A stretch of DNA of 64,000 nt from Comamonadaceae bacterium. GTDB taxonomy: Bacteria > Pseudomonadota > Gammaproteobacteria > Burkholderiales > Burkholderiaceae_C. This document shows positions 56,368 to 64,000 of this stretch, in pieces. The notes under the pieces were generated by a model, which was given only the letters and a program-made list of their open reading frames with translations, did no database searches and was not told the DNA's origin. The stretch is from NCBI GenBank assembly GCA_027488985.1, contig JAIYAR010000009.1:124001-188000 (forward strand), in the 5' to 3' direction. How positions within the stretch are numbered: position 1 is the stretch's first letter; each line of letters begins with the position of its first letter. Position numbers and translations under genes: made by a program.

Positions 56368-57606
56368 TCAACCGAGACTGGCACGGATGGTCTCCAGATA
56401 CCTTCGCACAGGTTGTTGTGTGGTGAGCCCGATGGCTATCTGCAGAGCCGCCTCGACCTCTTCCTTGGAGCTATCGCTTTGCAAGCGCAACAAATGCGCT
56501 TTGGCAACCCACCAAGGCTGGAACGACTGGGTCACGGACCTGTCCATCGCGTCCAGTTGCGCGAGCCCTTCGTTCACATTGCCGGACTCGCCCATCGCCA
56601 CCGCGCCTGCTACCAAGGCTCCCTGCGTGGGGTAATGCGCATTGATCTTCCGGTAAAGCATATCGATGCCTCGCCAAGGCGTCTCTCCCGTAAAGAGACG
56701 TTGACAATGGGCAGACTGCACAGCGGCCTCCAGCTGAAAAGGACCCGGTCGCCGTTGTTGGGCTGCAATCCACAGCATCTGATCCGCGCGCACGATCGCA
56801 TCGCGATTCCAACGCTGAAGTTCCTGCTCAGCCAGGGGAATGAACTCACCGGACGGCCCCATCCTGGCATCCCGCCGTGCGTCACAAAACATCATCAGCG
56901 CTTGCAATCCCCGGGCTTCCGGCTCTTCCGGCAAGAGAGCGCACACAATGCTGCCCAGATACAGGGCCTCTTCCCGAAGATCCGTAATCCGGGTCTCTGC
57001 CCCGTCCACCGCGTCCAAAGCCAAACCGAAGGCGCCGTATATGGACTCGAGCACACACCCTAGCCTCTCGGGCAACTCCGACATTTCGGGATCTTCAAAC
57101 CGGATAGCGGTATCGCGAATTTTTTGTTTGGCACGAACCAACCGCTGGGTCAGGGTTGTGGGCGAAACCATCAATGCAGGCGCCATGTCCGCCACCTGCA
57201 ATCCCAGAACCACCTGCAGCATGAGCGGAATCCGCACTTTTTCATCAATCGCCGGGTGGGCACACACAAACATGAGCTTGAGCCGTGCATCGGGTACCAC
57301 AGGGCGATCCTCCTGAATGGCCTCGTGCTCAAGAAGCACCGTCACCGCAGGATCAAAGCGGACCTGGTCATGACGGGCAACTTGCAGCAACTGGCGCTTG
57401 GCCACCGTCAAGATCCAGGCATCCGGCGATGCGGGTACCCCACTGACAGGCCAGACCTCCAAGGCTTTCAACAATGCATCATTCAAGGCATCTTGCGCGG
57501 CGGCAATGTCGCGCCACTGCCATGCGAGGTAAGACACCAAACGGCCATACGACTCCCGGGCCGCCAACTCGGCGGCCCTGAAAGCAGCGCGGGAATCAGC
57601 CGACAC
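56368..57606 (-). CDS. ECF sigma factor, ECF42-like, with C-terminal extension
   Basis: This 412-residue protein has sigma-2 and sigma-4 regions in its first 180 residues (Y-G-R-L-V-S-Y-L-A-W-Q, D-A-W-I-L-T-V-A-K-R-Q-L, and the helix-turn-helix near L-V-R-A-K-Q-K-I-R-D). A long C-terminal part of about 230 residues (DUF6596 and TPR-like) is typical of ECF42; no anti-sigma gene is present. It directly follows a DGPF/YciI gene, the characteristic partner of this class. The start is GTG, one base from that gene's stop. Confidence 0.88.
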   Translation of the reverse strand: MSADSRAAFRAAELAARESYGRLVSYLAWQWRDIAAAQDALNDALLKALEVWPVSGVPASPDAWILTVAKRQLLQVARHDQVRFDPAVTVLLEHEAIQEDRPVVPDARLKLMFVCAHPAIDEKVRIPLMLQVVLGLQVADMAPALMVSPTTLTQRLVRAKQKIRDTAIRFEDPEMSELPERLGCVLESIYGAFGLALDAVDGAETRITDLREEALYLGSIVCALLPEEPEARGLQALMMFCDARRDARMGPSGEFIPLAEQELQRWNRDAIVRADQMLWIAAQQRRPGPFQLEAAVQSAHCQRLFTGETPWRGIDMLYRKINAHYPTQGALVAGAVAMGESGNVNEGLAQLDAMDRSVTQSFQPWWVAKAHLLRLQSDSSKEEVEAALQIAIGLTTQQPVRRYLETIRASLG

Positions 57607-57969
57607 TCACTTCGGCGCGGACATCACCAGCACTGGCCGTACTTCGGTCGTACCGGTCAATGAACTGGGGCTGCGCGCGGCCCACTCCAAAGCGTCATCC
57701 AGGCTCGGGACTTCAATAATGAAATAGCCGCCGATGTGCTCTTTGGTATCTGCGTAAGGTCCGTCGTGAATCACGCGCTTGCCGTTGCGTAATTGAACCT
57801 GGGTACCGGTGTTGGGGTCCTGCAGACCATTGCCTTGAACAATGATTCCGGATTGACCCATCGCGCCGATATAGGCATTCCATGCGCCCCAGTAAGCGGG
57901 TGCAGTCTCAGGGTTGGCGCGTTGTGCCAAGTCTTCGGCGGTCTCTTTGTGAATCAACATGAATTGCAT
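57607..57969 (-). CDS. DGPF/YciI-family protein
   Basis: This 120-residue protein has the YCII-related fold with the motif H-D-G-P-Y-A-D-T-K-E (the DGPF-type stretch with Tyr in place of Phe) and G-G-Y-F-I-I-E-V near residue 80. It is the usual companion of ECF42 sigma factors and may act in their control or be their target; its biochemistry is not established. AGGAGA lies before ATG 57969. Confidence 0.9.
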   Translation of the reverse strand: MQFMLIHKETAEDLAQRANPETAPAYWGAWNAYIGAMGQSGIIVQGNGLQDPNTGTQVQLRNGKRVIHDGPYADTKEHIGGYFIIEVPSLDDALEWAARSPSSLTGTTEVRPVLVMSAPK

Positions 57970-58029
57970 GGTTTTCTCCTGAATAAAGATGACTTCAATA
58001 TGGGTAAGGTGAAACGAGTAACGGGCCAA

Positions 58030-58470
58030 CTACCAGCTGACGCGGCGGATTTGCCGCATGGAAACCCACAGCAGACCCGCGGCGATGAGCACTACGGTCG
58101 TGAGAATGATGACCTGCCCCATTCCGAAAGCCTGGAAGACACCTTGCGTGATGTCACCCACATACAGCACCAGATATGCGGCCAGAGAAACGGCAAACAC
58201 CGCACGTGACCATGGCGAACGCAATAGCAGCAACAAGCACCCTAGCGCACCACCGAACACCCCAGTGGCAAAGGCGACCGTCATCCAAGACGGCAAGCTG
58301 ACATACAGCTCCGCCTGTTCTTTGGTCATTCCGTTGCTCATCAGGCTGCCCACTGTGCCTTGCACGGTGGGAAGGAATTGGATGATTCCAAAAATGTTCC
58401 AGGCCAGCCCCAAAATGGCCACGGTCCAGAACCATGTGGGCAGAGCCCGTCGCGCGTTGTCTTCAGACAT
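58030..58470 (-). CDS. Small four-helix membrane protein of the ECF42 cluster
   Basis: This 146-residue protein has four membrane segments (about 14-32, 62-82, 91-110 and 115-135), with W-F-W-T-V-A-I-L-G-L-A-W-N-I-F-G and G-V-F-G-G-A-L-G-C-L-L-L-L-L-R. Similar proteins are loosely called 'sugar transporter' in databases, which I would not trust. GGAGA precedes the ATG. It lies 60 bp upstream of the DGPF gene on the same strand, probably in one operon with the sigma factor. Confidence 0.75.
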   Translation of the reverse strand: MSEDNARRALPTWFWTVAILGLAWNIFGIIQFLPTVQGTVGSLMSNGMTKEQAELYVSLPSWMTVAFATGVFGGALGCLLLLLRSPWSRAVFAVSLAAYLVLYVGDITQGVFQAFGMGQVIILTTVVLIAAGLLWVSMRQIRRVSW

Positions 58471-58708
58471 AAGTGATCTCCAAGGTGAGAGCCAGAGCAT
58501 TATTGCGTTGGCTCATCCATGTGATGCTTGGATGAAGCTCCAATCGACAAGCCGCAGAAAAAAGTTTTCGGTTCCGCTTAAATTGACTGGATTGGACGAT
58601 TCCCCAAGCAAGGCTAGACTCAAGTCCATCGCGGGTTTCAAAGTTTCACGGACTTATTGACCGTCACTTGGAGCTCTCTATTTGTTAGCACAGCCGCCTC
58701 CCAACCTC

Positions 58709-59578
58709 ATGCCCTACACCACCCTGATCTCCGTCGCCCAACTGCAATCCCTGCAGGCCAGCGCCACGCCTGCCGTCGTATTCGACTGCAGCTGCGACCT
58801 GATGCAACCTGAAAAGGGCCCTGCCCAATATGCCGAGAGCCATATTGCCGGCGCCCTCTACGCCCATCTGGACAACAACTTAAGTGCCAAGGGCGATCCT
58901 GCTGTGACCGGTGCGCAGTCTGGAGGGCGCCACCCGCTTCCATCCCGCGAGAAGTTCGCCCAATGGCTGGGCAGCCTGGGCGTCAAAAACACCGACCAAG
59001 TGGTGGTGTACGACCGTCAAGGCGCCAATTACTGCGGCCGCCTCTGGTGGATGCTCAAGTGGTTGGGCCATGCGAATGTGGCGGTGCTGGACGGCGGCTT
59101 CCAAGCCTGGCAGGCGGCCGGGGGTGCGGTGAGCAGCGGTGATGAACCTGCGCGCGCACCCGCCACATTTGCAGTGGCCGATCCGCTGGTGGCTTTGCGC
59201 AGCAGCGACCACGTGCTCGCCCATCTGGGCAAGCCCAGCCAGCATGTGCTGGATGCCCGCGGTGCCCCGCGCTTCCGCGGCGAAACCGAGCCTATCGATC
59301 CGGTGGCCGGCCACATTCCCGGCGCTTTGAACCGGGCGTTCAGTAACAACTTGGGCGCCGATGGCTTCTTCAAACCGGCCGCTGTGCTGCGCGCTGAGTT
59401 CGCGGCTCTGCTGGGTCAGCGTCAGCCTGAGGATGTGGTCCACCACTGCGGCAGCGGGGTGAGTGCAGTGCCCAACATTCTCGCCATGGAAATCGCAGGC
59501 CTGCCAGGCAGTGCCTTGTTTGCCGGCAGTTGGAGCGAGTGGTGCAACCGGCCGGGCTTCCCGGTAGCGCAAGGCTGA
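58709..59578 (+). CDS. sseA: 3-mercaptopyruvate-type sulfurtransferase
   Basis: This 289-residue protein has two rhodanese domains. The first (about 1-135) is inactive; the second holds the catalytic cysteine in H-H-C-G-S-G-V-S-A, close to the C-G-S-G-V-T-A of SseA, which favours mercaptopyruvate over thiosulfate. F-R-G-E-T-E-P-I-D-P-V-A-G-H-I-P-G-A precedes it. I chose ATG 58709; an upstream TTG is possible. The histidine kinase gene follows 23 bp later. Confidence 0.9.
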   Translation: MPYTTLISVAQLQSLQASATPAVVFDCSCDLMQPEKGPAQYAESHIAGALYAHLDNNLSAKGDPAVTGAQSGGRHPLPSREKFAQWLGSLGVKNTDQVVVYDRQGANYCGRLWWMLKWLGHANVAVLDGGFQAWQAAGGAVSSGDEPARAPATFAVADPLVALRSSDHVLAHLGKPSQHVLDARGAPRFRGETEPIDPVAGHIPGALNRAFSNNLGADGFFKPAAVLRAEFAALLGQRQPEDVVHHCGSGVSAVPNILAMEIAGLPGSALFAGSWSEWCNRPGFPVAQG

Positions 59579-59601
59579 GACCCCGCTTACACTGCGGCTA
59601 C

Positions 59602-61776
59602 ATGTTCCTGCCGAGCCTCAGCCCCTCTGCCAAGCGCCTGGCCACCGACCTGGTGATGCTGTTGGCTGTGGCGGCTGCGGGAGCCCTGTGTACTGCCGCG
59701 GTGTATGACAATCTTCAGGAGTCGGAAAACCTGCGGATTTTCGAGCGGCGCAGTGCTTTGGCCGGCACCGTTCAGGCCGCGTTGGACCGCGATATCACCA
59801 GCCTCGTGGAGTCCATACGCGGAGCCGCATTGGCTGCCGAATCGCAACCCGACATGCGCAGGTTGCAGTTCAACCAATACGCGGACCGGCTCAAAACCAT
59901 GCACCCCGGACTGGCGGCCTTGCAATGGCAAAAAACGGATGAAACCTTCAACTACCCTGAAGACAGCGCGCCATGGAGCATGCAGGCCAAAGTGCAACTT
60001 ACGGAAGCTCAGAAAGACGCACGCGTGATGGTGCGCCCGGTAGGTACGGCCCCCTTCAAGGTGGCGATTGGGCAGCCCGGGGAATCGGTCACCGCAGTGG
60101 CAGTGACTGTTCCGGTGTACCGGCGCAAACCTGGTTCAGGCAACATAGACCAGTTCATGGGCTTCATGAATGCGCTGATCCATATGCCTCTGCTGGCGCG
60201 CCACGCCATCTACTTTGCAGATCAGGCTGACAGCGATCTGTGGATTCAGGATACGGCGGCCCCCCAAGGATCAGGACTGCTCTTGTCCACCGGCAAAGCC
60301 GCCATTCACACCGCGGGTCATGACAACGGGCACCCGGCAAAAGCCGACTACGCCTTGGATCTGGAATTCAGCATGCGTGGATGGCAATTGCTGGTGCATC
60401 CGCGCCTGGCCCAAGGAACCACCGGCGGAGTTCGGCAAGCGCAATTGGCGCTCCTCCTGGGGCTTACCGTGACTGCAGCCCTCACCATCCTGCTGGCGCG
60501 GAACCAGATCAACCGTCGGCGGTCGGAAACTGCAAGCGAGCACGAGCAAGTCCTGCGGGAAGAATTGTTGGCCGAGCAATACCGCCTCAAGGAAGTGGTG
60601 GAGAGTACGGGCGTTGCCATTTGGGAATACGACCTGCAACAGCGCTTCCTGAGCGTCAGCGAGCGATGGCATGTGGTGAGCGGCTATAGCCGGCAAGAGT
60701 TGGGCGACAACGTGCTTTCAAGCTGGTTGGCCATGGTTCATCCCGAAGACCAACCACGGATCAGTGCGACCTTCGCGGACCTGAGCAATCTGCAGGGCGA
60801 CCGCTTTGAGTACGAATACCGCATGCGCCAGAAGAACGGGCAATGGATGTGGGTCAAATCGCTGGCCCATATCGTGGCGCGGAACGGACTTGGCCACCCG
60901 ACCAAAGTTGCTGGTATCAACCTGGAAGTCACCCTGGAAAAGGAAGCGGAAATCCGCATCCATGCGCTCAATGCCAGCCTGGAAGCCCAGATGCAGGAGG
61001 CGATGGCACGCAGCGAAGCGAGGGCCACTTTAGGGACTCTGATCGCCAGCGTTTCGCACGAAATGGCGACGCCTATGGGCAACAGCATGATGACGGCCAG
61101 CACCTTGGTCGCACAGGCCAACCAGTTTGAACAGCAAATGGTGGCGGGCACCTTGAAGCGCTCGGAATTAGCGCAGTTTGTCGGCCAGGTGCAAAGCGGC
61201 AATCAACTCCTGCTGCGCAATCTGGAACGCGCTGTGGCACTGCTCAAGAACTTCCGTCAGGTAGCGGCAGACCAAGCCAGTGAGCAACGCCGCGGTTTTG
61301 ACCTGCAGCAGAGCTTGCGTGAAATTCTGGATACGCTGGCACCCAGCCTGAAGCGCCAGAGCCATCGGGTACTGCTGGATGCACCCGAAGGCATCCGCAT
61401 GGACAGCTATCCGGGCCCACTCGGACAGGTACTCATCAACCTCATCAACAACGCCTACTTGCACGCCTTTGAGGGCATGGAGCAAGGGGAGGTGCGCATC
61501 CGGGCGACCGCCGATGAAAGCCACGTCACACTGGTCTGCACCGACAACGGGCGGGGCATTGCCGCAGACACACTGGAGAAAATGTTCCAGCCTTTCTTCA
61601 GCACCCGCATTGGGCGCGGCGGCACTGGACTGGGCATGTCCATCGTCGAAAACCTGGTGAAGGCGACTCTGGGCGGCACCTTGGAAGTCCAGTCCACTGT
61701 GGGCAAAGGCACCACCGTCACCATCAAGCTACCACGCACCGCACCGGAACCCCGGCAGGAAGAAGAAGGCGCATGA
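59602..61776 (+). CDS. Sensor histidine kinase with CHASE and PAS domains
   Basis: This 724-residue membrane kinase has an N-terminal anchor (about 15-35), a periplasmic CHASE domain (about 60-265), a second membrane segment (about 290-310), a PAS domain with PAC tail (about 335-455), a coiled coil, the phospho-accepting His486 in S-V-S-H-E-M-A-T-P, and an ATPase domain (I-N-L-I-N-N-A-Y-L-H-A, D-N-G-R-G-I, G-R-G-G-T-G-L-G-M-S). No response regulator is adjacent, so its partner is unknown. CHASE domains bind small molecules; the ligand cannot be told. Confidence 0.93.
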   Translation: MFLPSLSPSAKRLATDLVMLLAVAAAGALCTAAVYDNLQESENLRIFERRSALAGTVQAALDRDITSLVESIRGAALAAESQPDMRRLQFNQYADRLKTMHPGLAALQWQKTDETFNYPEDSAPWSMQAKVQLTEAQKDARVMVRPVGTAPFKVAIGQPGESVTAVAVTVPVYRRKPGSGNIDQFMGFMNALIHMPLLARHAIYFADQADSDLWIQDTAAPQGSGLLLSTGKAAIHTAGHDNGHPAKADYALDLEFSMRGWQLLVHPRLAQGTTGGVRQAQLALLLGLTVTAALTILLARNQINRRRSETASEHEQVLREELLAEQYRLKEVVESTGVAIWEYDLQQRFLSVSERWHVVSGYSRQELGDNVLSSWLAMVHPEDQPRISATFADLSNLQGDRFEYEYRMRQKNGQWMWVKSLAHIVARNGLGHPTKVAGINLEVTLEKEAEIRIHALNASLEAQMQEAMARSEARATLGTLIASVSHEMATPMGNSMMTASTLVAQANQFEQQMVAGTLKRSELAQFVGQVQSGNQLLLRNLERAVALLKNFRQVAADQASEQRRGFDLQQSLREILDTLAPSLKRQSHRVLLDAPEGIRMDSYPGPLGQVLINLINNAYLHAFEGMEQGEVRIRATADESHVTLVCTDNGRGIAADTLEKMFQPFFSTRIGRGGTGLGMSIVENLVKATLGGTLEVQSTVGKGTTVTIKLPRTAPEPRQEEEGA

Positions 61777-61798
61777 GGCACCCCAACCCACACACTCT

Positions 61799-62377
61799 TT
61801 AAAAGCCGAAACCAGAACCAGCCCCCAGCAGGGTGGCAATGCCCAGGACAGCAAAGATGGCTGCCGCAATCGAGTGCACCAGCTTCATCGGGATCTTGTT
61901 GGCGAGCTTGTCGCCGGCAAATACGGCTGGCACATCGGCAATCAGCATGCCCAGTGTGGTGCCAATCACCACCATCACCGGTGCCGCGTAGTGGGCGGCC
62001 ATGGCTACTGTGGCGATTTGCGTCTTGTCGCCCATCTCGGCCAGGAAGAATGTAATCAGCGTCGCGCCGAACACGCCAAAGCGGCCTGCGATTTGGGTTT
62101 GTTCATCTTCAATTTTGTCGGGGATCAGCGTCCAAATGGCCATGCCCAGGAAGGATGCGCCGAGCACCCAGCGCAACACCTCGGGGCTAATGGCAGAAGT
62201 AATCCATGCGCCGAGAGCTCCGGCCAACCCATGGTTCACGATAGTCGCAGCAAGAATGCCCAGCACGATAGGCAAAGGCTTTTTAAACCGGGCCGCGAGA
62301 ATGAAGGCGAGGAGTTGGGTTTTGTCACCGATTTCGGCCAGAGCGACCACACCGGTAGAGACGAGAAGGGATTCCAT
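61799..62377 (-). CDS. GDT1/TMEM165-family manganese exporter
   Basis: This 192-residue protein has six membrane segments and the paired signature A-E-I-G-D-K-T-Q (about residue 15) and A-E-M-G-D-K-T-Q (about residue 110) of the UPF0016/Gdt1 family, whose bacterial members export Mn2+. The manganese riboswitch just upstream strongly supports that role. The start at 62377 gives the first segment directly. Confidence 0.93.
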   Translation of the reverse strand: MESLLVSTGVVALAEIGDKTQLLAFILAARFKKPLPIVLGILAATIVNHGLAGALGAWITSAISPEVLRWVLGASFLGMAIWTLIPDKIEDEQTQIAGRFGVFGATLITFFLAEMGDKTQIATVAMAAHYAAPVMVVIGTTLGMLIADVPAVFAGDKLANKIPMKLVHSIAAAIFAVLGIATLLGAGSGFGF

Positions 62378-62411
62378 GTGCACGAGTTCCGAGGCCGGTA
62401 AAAGACAAATG

Positions 62412-62452
62412 ACCACGGCACATCACCGGCCAAGGCGGATGTGCGGTGGTCA
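62412..62452 (-). promoter_or_regulatory. Expression-platform hairpin after the Mn riboswitch
   Basis: On the minus strand GACCAC-CGCACATC pairs with GATGTGC-CGTGGTC with a single mismatch. It begins within the riboswitch's last conserved element and could be formed or blocked by metal binding. No T run follows, so control of translation or Rho access is as likely as termination. Confidence 0.6.
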
Positions 62453-62546
62453 AAGGTCTTGCCAAGACTGAACTGCTGGCGCCAGGGTCTGCGGACCCAG
62501 TGTGTTGACGCAAGCCTCTTGCAGTGCAAGAGAGGCTACTCCCCAA
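62450..62546 (-). ncRNA. yybP-ykoY manganese riboswitch
   Basis: The minus strand shows TTGGGGAGTAGCC at the 5' end, CGTCAACACACTGG in the middle, CCCTGGCGCCAGC, and GGCAAGACCTTTG at the 3' end. These match the conserved core of the yybP-ykoY class (the GGGGAGUAG and GGCAAGACC pieces). It sits between the RND gene stop and the GDT1 gene, sensing Mn2+. Confidence 0.88.
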
Positions 62547-62557
62547 TGACAGAAGCC

Positions 62558-64000
62558 CTATTGTACCGGCGTCGACTCCACTGCCGGTTTTTCGCGCAGT
62601 ACCCAGCGTTTGATGCGACCCAGCAGGTGCTCCAGATCATCCACCACGGTGAATACTGAGGGGATCACCAAGAGACTGAGCACCGTGGACGTGATCAGCC
62701 CGCCAATCACTGCTACCGCCATCGGGCTGCGGAAGCTGCTGTCTGCAGCACCCCAGCCCACGGCGAGCGGCACCATGCCCGCGCCCATGGCGATGGTGGT
62801 CATCACAATCGGGCGAGCACGCTTGTGGCAGGCGTCAATCAGGGCGTCAAACCGGCTCATGGGAGACGCAACCGGATGACCATCACTGCCATCGCTACCC
62901 CGGCGTGCCAGGATCGCGTACTCCACCAGGAGAATGGAATTCTTGGTGGCAATCCCCATGAGCATGATGAGACCGATAAGGGACGGCATGGAGAAGCTCT
63001 GGTTGGCCACCAGCAAGCCCACAAACGCTCCACCCAAGGACAAGGGCAAGGCCGCCAGAATGGTGAAGGGCTGCAAGAAGTCCTTGAACAACAGCACCAG
63101 CACGATGTAGATGCACAACACACCGGTCAGCATGGCCAGACCGAAGCTGGCAAACAGCTCACCCATGACCTCGGCGTCGCCCAGCGCGAGTTGCTTGACA
63201 CCGGGTGGCAGGTTGGTGATCGAGGGCAGTTTTTGTACTGCTTCGGTCACATCGCCCAGCGGCGCGCCGGAAAGCTCGACTTCAAAAGTGATGTTGCGTG
63301 AGCGGTTCAAGCGATCGATCACTGCGGGACCACCGGCCACTTCGAGCGTCGCCACTTGGCTCAACATGACCGGACCTTTGACTCCGGGCACCGATAGGCG
63401 GCCCAGAAGCTCCAGATCCTGGCGCGCGGAGTCGTCCAGCTTCACCACAATCGGCACCTGGCGCTGGCTGAGGTTGAGTTTGGCCAGTGAGGTGTCGTAG
63501 TCACCCACCGTCGCAATGCGCAGTGTCTCGCCGATGGCGGCACTGGTCACGCCCAAGTCAGCCGCTTTGGCAAAATCGGGGCGCACCGCAATTTCGGAGC
63601 GGATCAAGCTCGCGCTGGAAGTGATGCTGCCCAGGCCGGGAATGGTGCGCAGGTCGCGCTCCACCGCGGCGGCAGCGCTGGCCAAGGCCAAGGGGTCTTC
63701 GCCGGTCAGCACCAGCTGGTACTTCTCGCCGCTTCCGCCCAAGCCCACTTTGCTGCGAACACCGGGCACTTCGGCCATGGCGGTGCGAATGGCGTTCTCA
63801 ATACCCTGCTTGCGAGGACGCTTGCCACGCTCGGTCAGCAGTACGGTGAGTGTGGCCTTGCGGACTTCCGTGGTACCTGGAGGCGCAAACGGATCAGAGC
63901 CCGCCGCACCACCACCGATGGTGGTGTAGATGCTCTGGATGTGATCGACCTTGCCCAGCAACTGGCGGGCTTGCTCCGCTGCATCGCGCGTTTGTTTCAG
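62558..64000 (-). CDS. RND multidrug/solute efflux pump, C-terminal part (cut by window edge)
   Basis: These 480 residues are the C-terminal part of an AcrB-type HAE1 pump (about 1,000-1,050 residues in full). They include a periplasmic porter domain, then seven membrane segments with L-F-A-S-F-G-L-A-M-L-T-G-V-L, G-G-A-F-V-G-L-L-V, L-M-G-I-A-T-K-N-S-I-L-L-V-E-Y and R-P-I-V-M-T-T-I-A-M-G-A-G-M-V-P. The reading frame is open to the right edge. The stop at 62558 lies twelve bases before the riboswitch. Confidence 0.93.
   Translation of the reverse strand: MKQTRDAAEQARQLLGKVDHIQSIYTTIGGGAAGSDPFAPPGTTEVRKATLTVLLTERGKRPRKQGIENAIRTAMAEVPGVRSKVGLGGSGEKYQLVLTGEDPLALASAAAAVERDLRTIPGLGSITSSASLIRSEIAVRPDFAKAADLGVTSAAIGETLRIATVGDYDTSLAKLNLSQRQVPIVVKLDDSARQDLELLGRLSVPGVKGPVMLSQVATLEVAGGPAVIDRLNRSRNITFEVELSGAPLGDVTEAVQKLPSITNLPPGVKQLALGDAEVMGELFASFGLAMLTGVLCIYIVLVLLFKDFLQPFTILAALPLSLGGAFVGLLVANQSFSMPSLIGLIMLMGIATKNSILLVEYAILARRGSDGSDGHPVASPMSRFDALIDACHKRARPIVMTTIAMGAGMVPLAVGWGAADSSFRSPMAVAVIGGLITSTVLSLLVIPSVFTVVDDLEHLLGRIKRWVLREKPAVESTPVQ

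Overview
The window is ordinary chromosome from a GC-rich betaproteobacterium of the order Burkholderiales, most likely family Comamonadaceae and close to Rhodoferax. I infer this from the tmRNA tag peptide (ANDERFALAA), the order gyrA-serC-pheA-tyrA-aroA/cmk-rpsA-ihfB-lapA-lapB-hldA-hldD, a fused AroA-Cmk enzyme, the glnA-ntrB-ntrC block and the TRAP transporter content. I see 64 complete protein genes, one RND-pump gene cut by the right edge, one tmRNA and one riboswitch. There are no tRNA or rRNA genes, insertion sequences, prophage or CRISPR.

Layout. 1-8.7 kb: small membrane proteins, a YihY-family protein, a periplasmic binding protein, a FAD-linked 2-hydroxyacid dehydrogenase, an MFS carrier, then thyA-folA-xth. 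8.7-13.7 kb: nitrogen control (ntrC, ntrB, a small secreted protein, glnA) with a sigma-54 promoter and NtrC sites upstream of glnA. 13.7-18.6 kb: CinA-like, EI24 and pseudouridine synthase genes, then a REC/HD-GYP cyclic-di-GMP regulator. 18.6-23.2 kb: a tightly overlapping operon of three different photolyase/cryptochrome proteins plus a DUF2256 zinc-ribbon protein. 23.3-28.3 kb: a divergent sugar ABC transporter locus with mutarotase, transaldolase-like and PfkB kinase genes. 28.3-29.5 kb: ribosome rescue (arfB and ssrA). 29.5-45.6 kb: gph-ubiG, ompA, then the long gyrA-to-hldD block (DNA topology, serine and aromatic amino acids, CMP kinase, S1, IHF, LPS assembly and heptose synthesis). 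45.6-54 kb: fluoride channel, UspA, a 2-oxoacid-type TRAP transporter, then dxs-ispA-xseB. 54-64 kb: Rieske oxygenase, EamA carrier, an ECF42-type sigma cluster, sulfurtransferase, a CHASE-PAS histidine kinase, and a GDT1-family manganese exporter behind a yybP-ykoY riboswitch downstream of an RND pump.

The least explained structure is a family of at least ten related, imperfectly palindromic repeats of about 50-66 bp scattered over the whole window. All the copies I found read in the same direction. Most fill intergenic gaps, but one lies inside aroA/cmk and one inside the pseudouridine synthase gene. Others supply the last codons and stop of crcB and of the FAD dehydrogenase, overlap the gyrA stop, or form the leader directly upstream of dxs.
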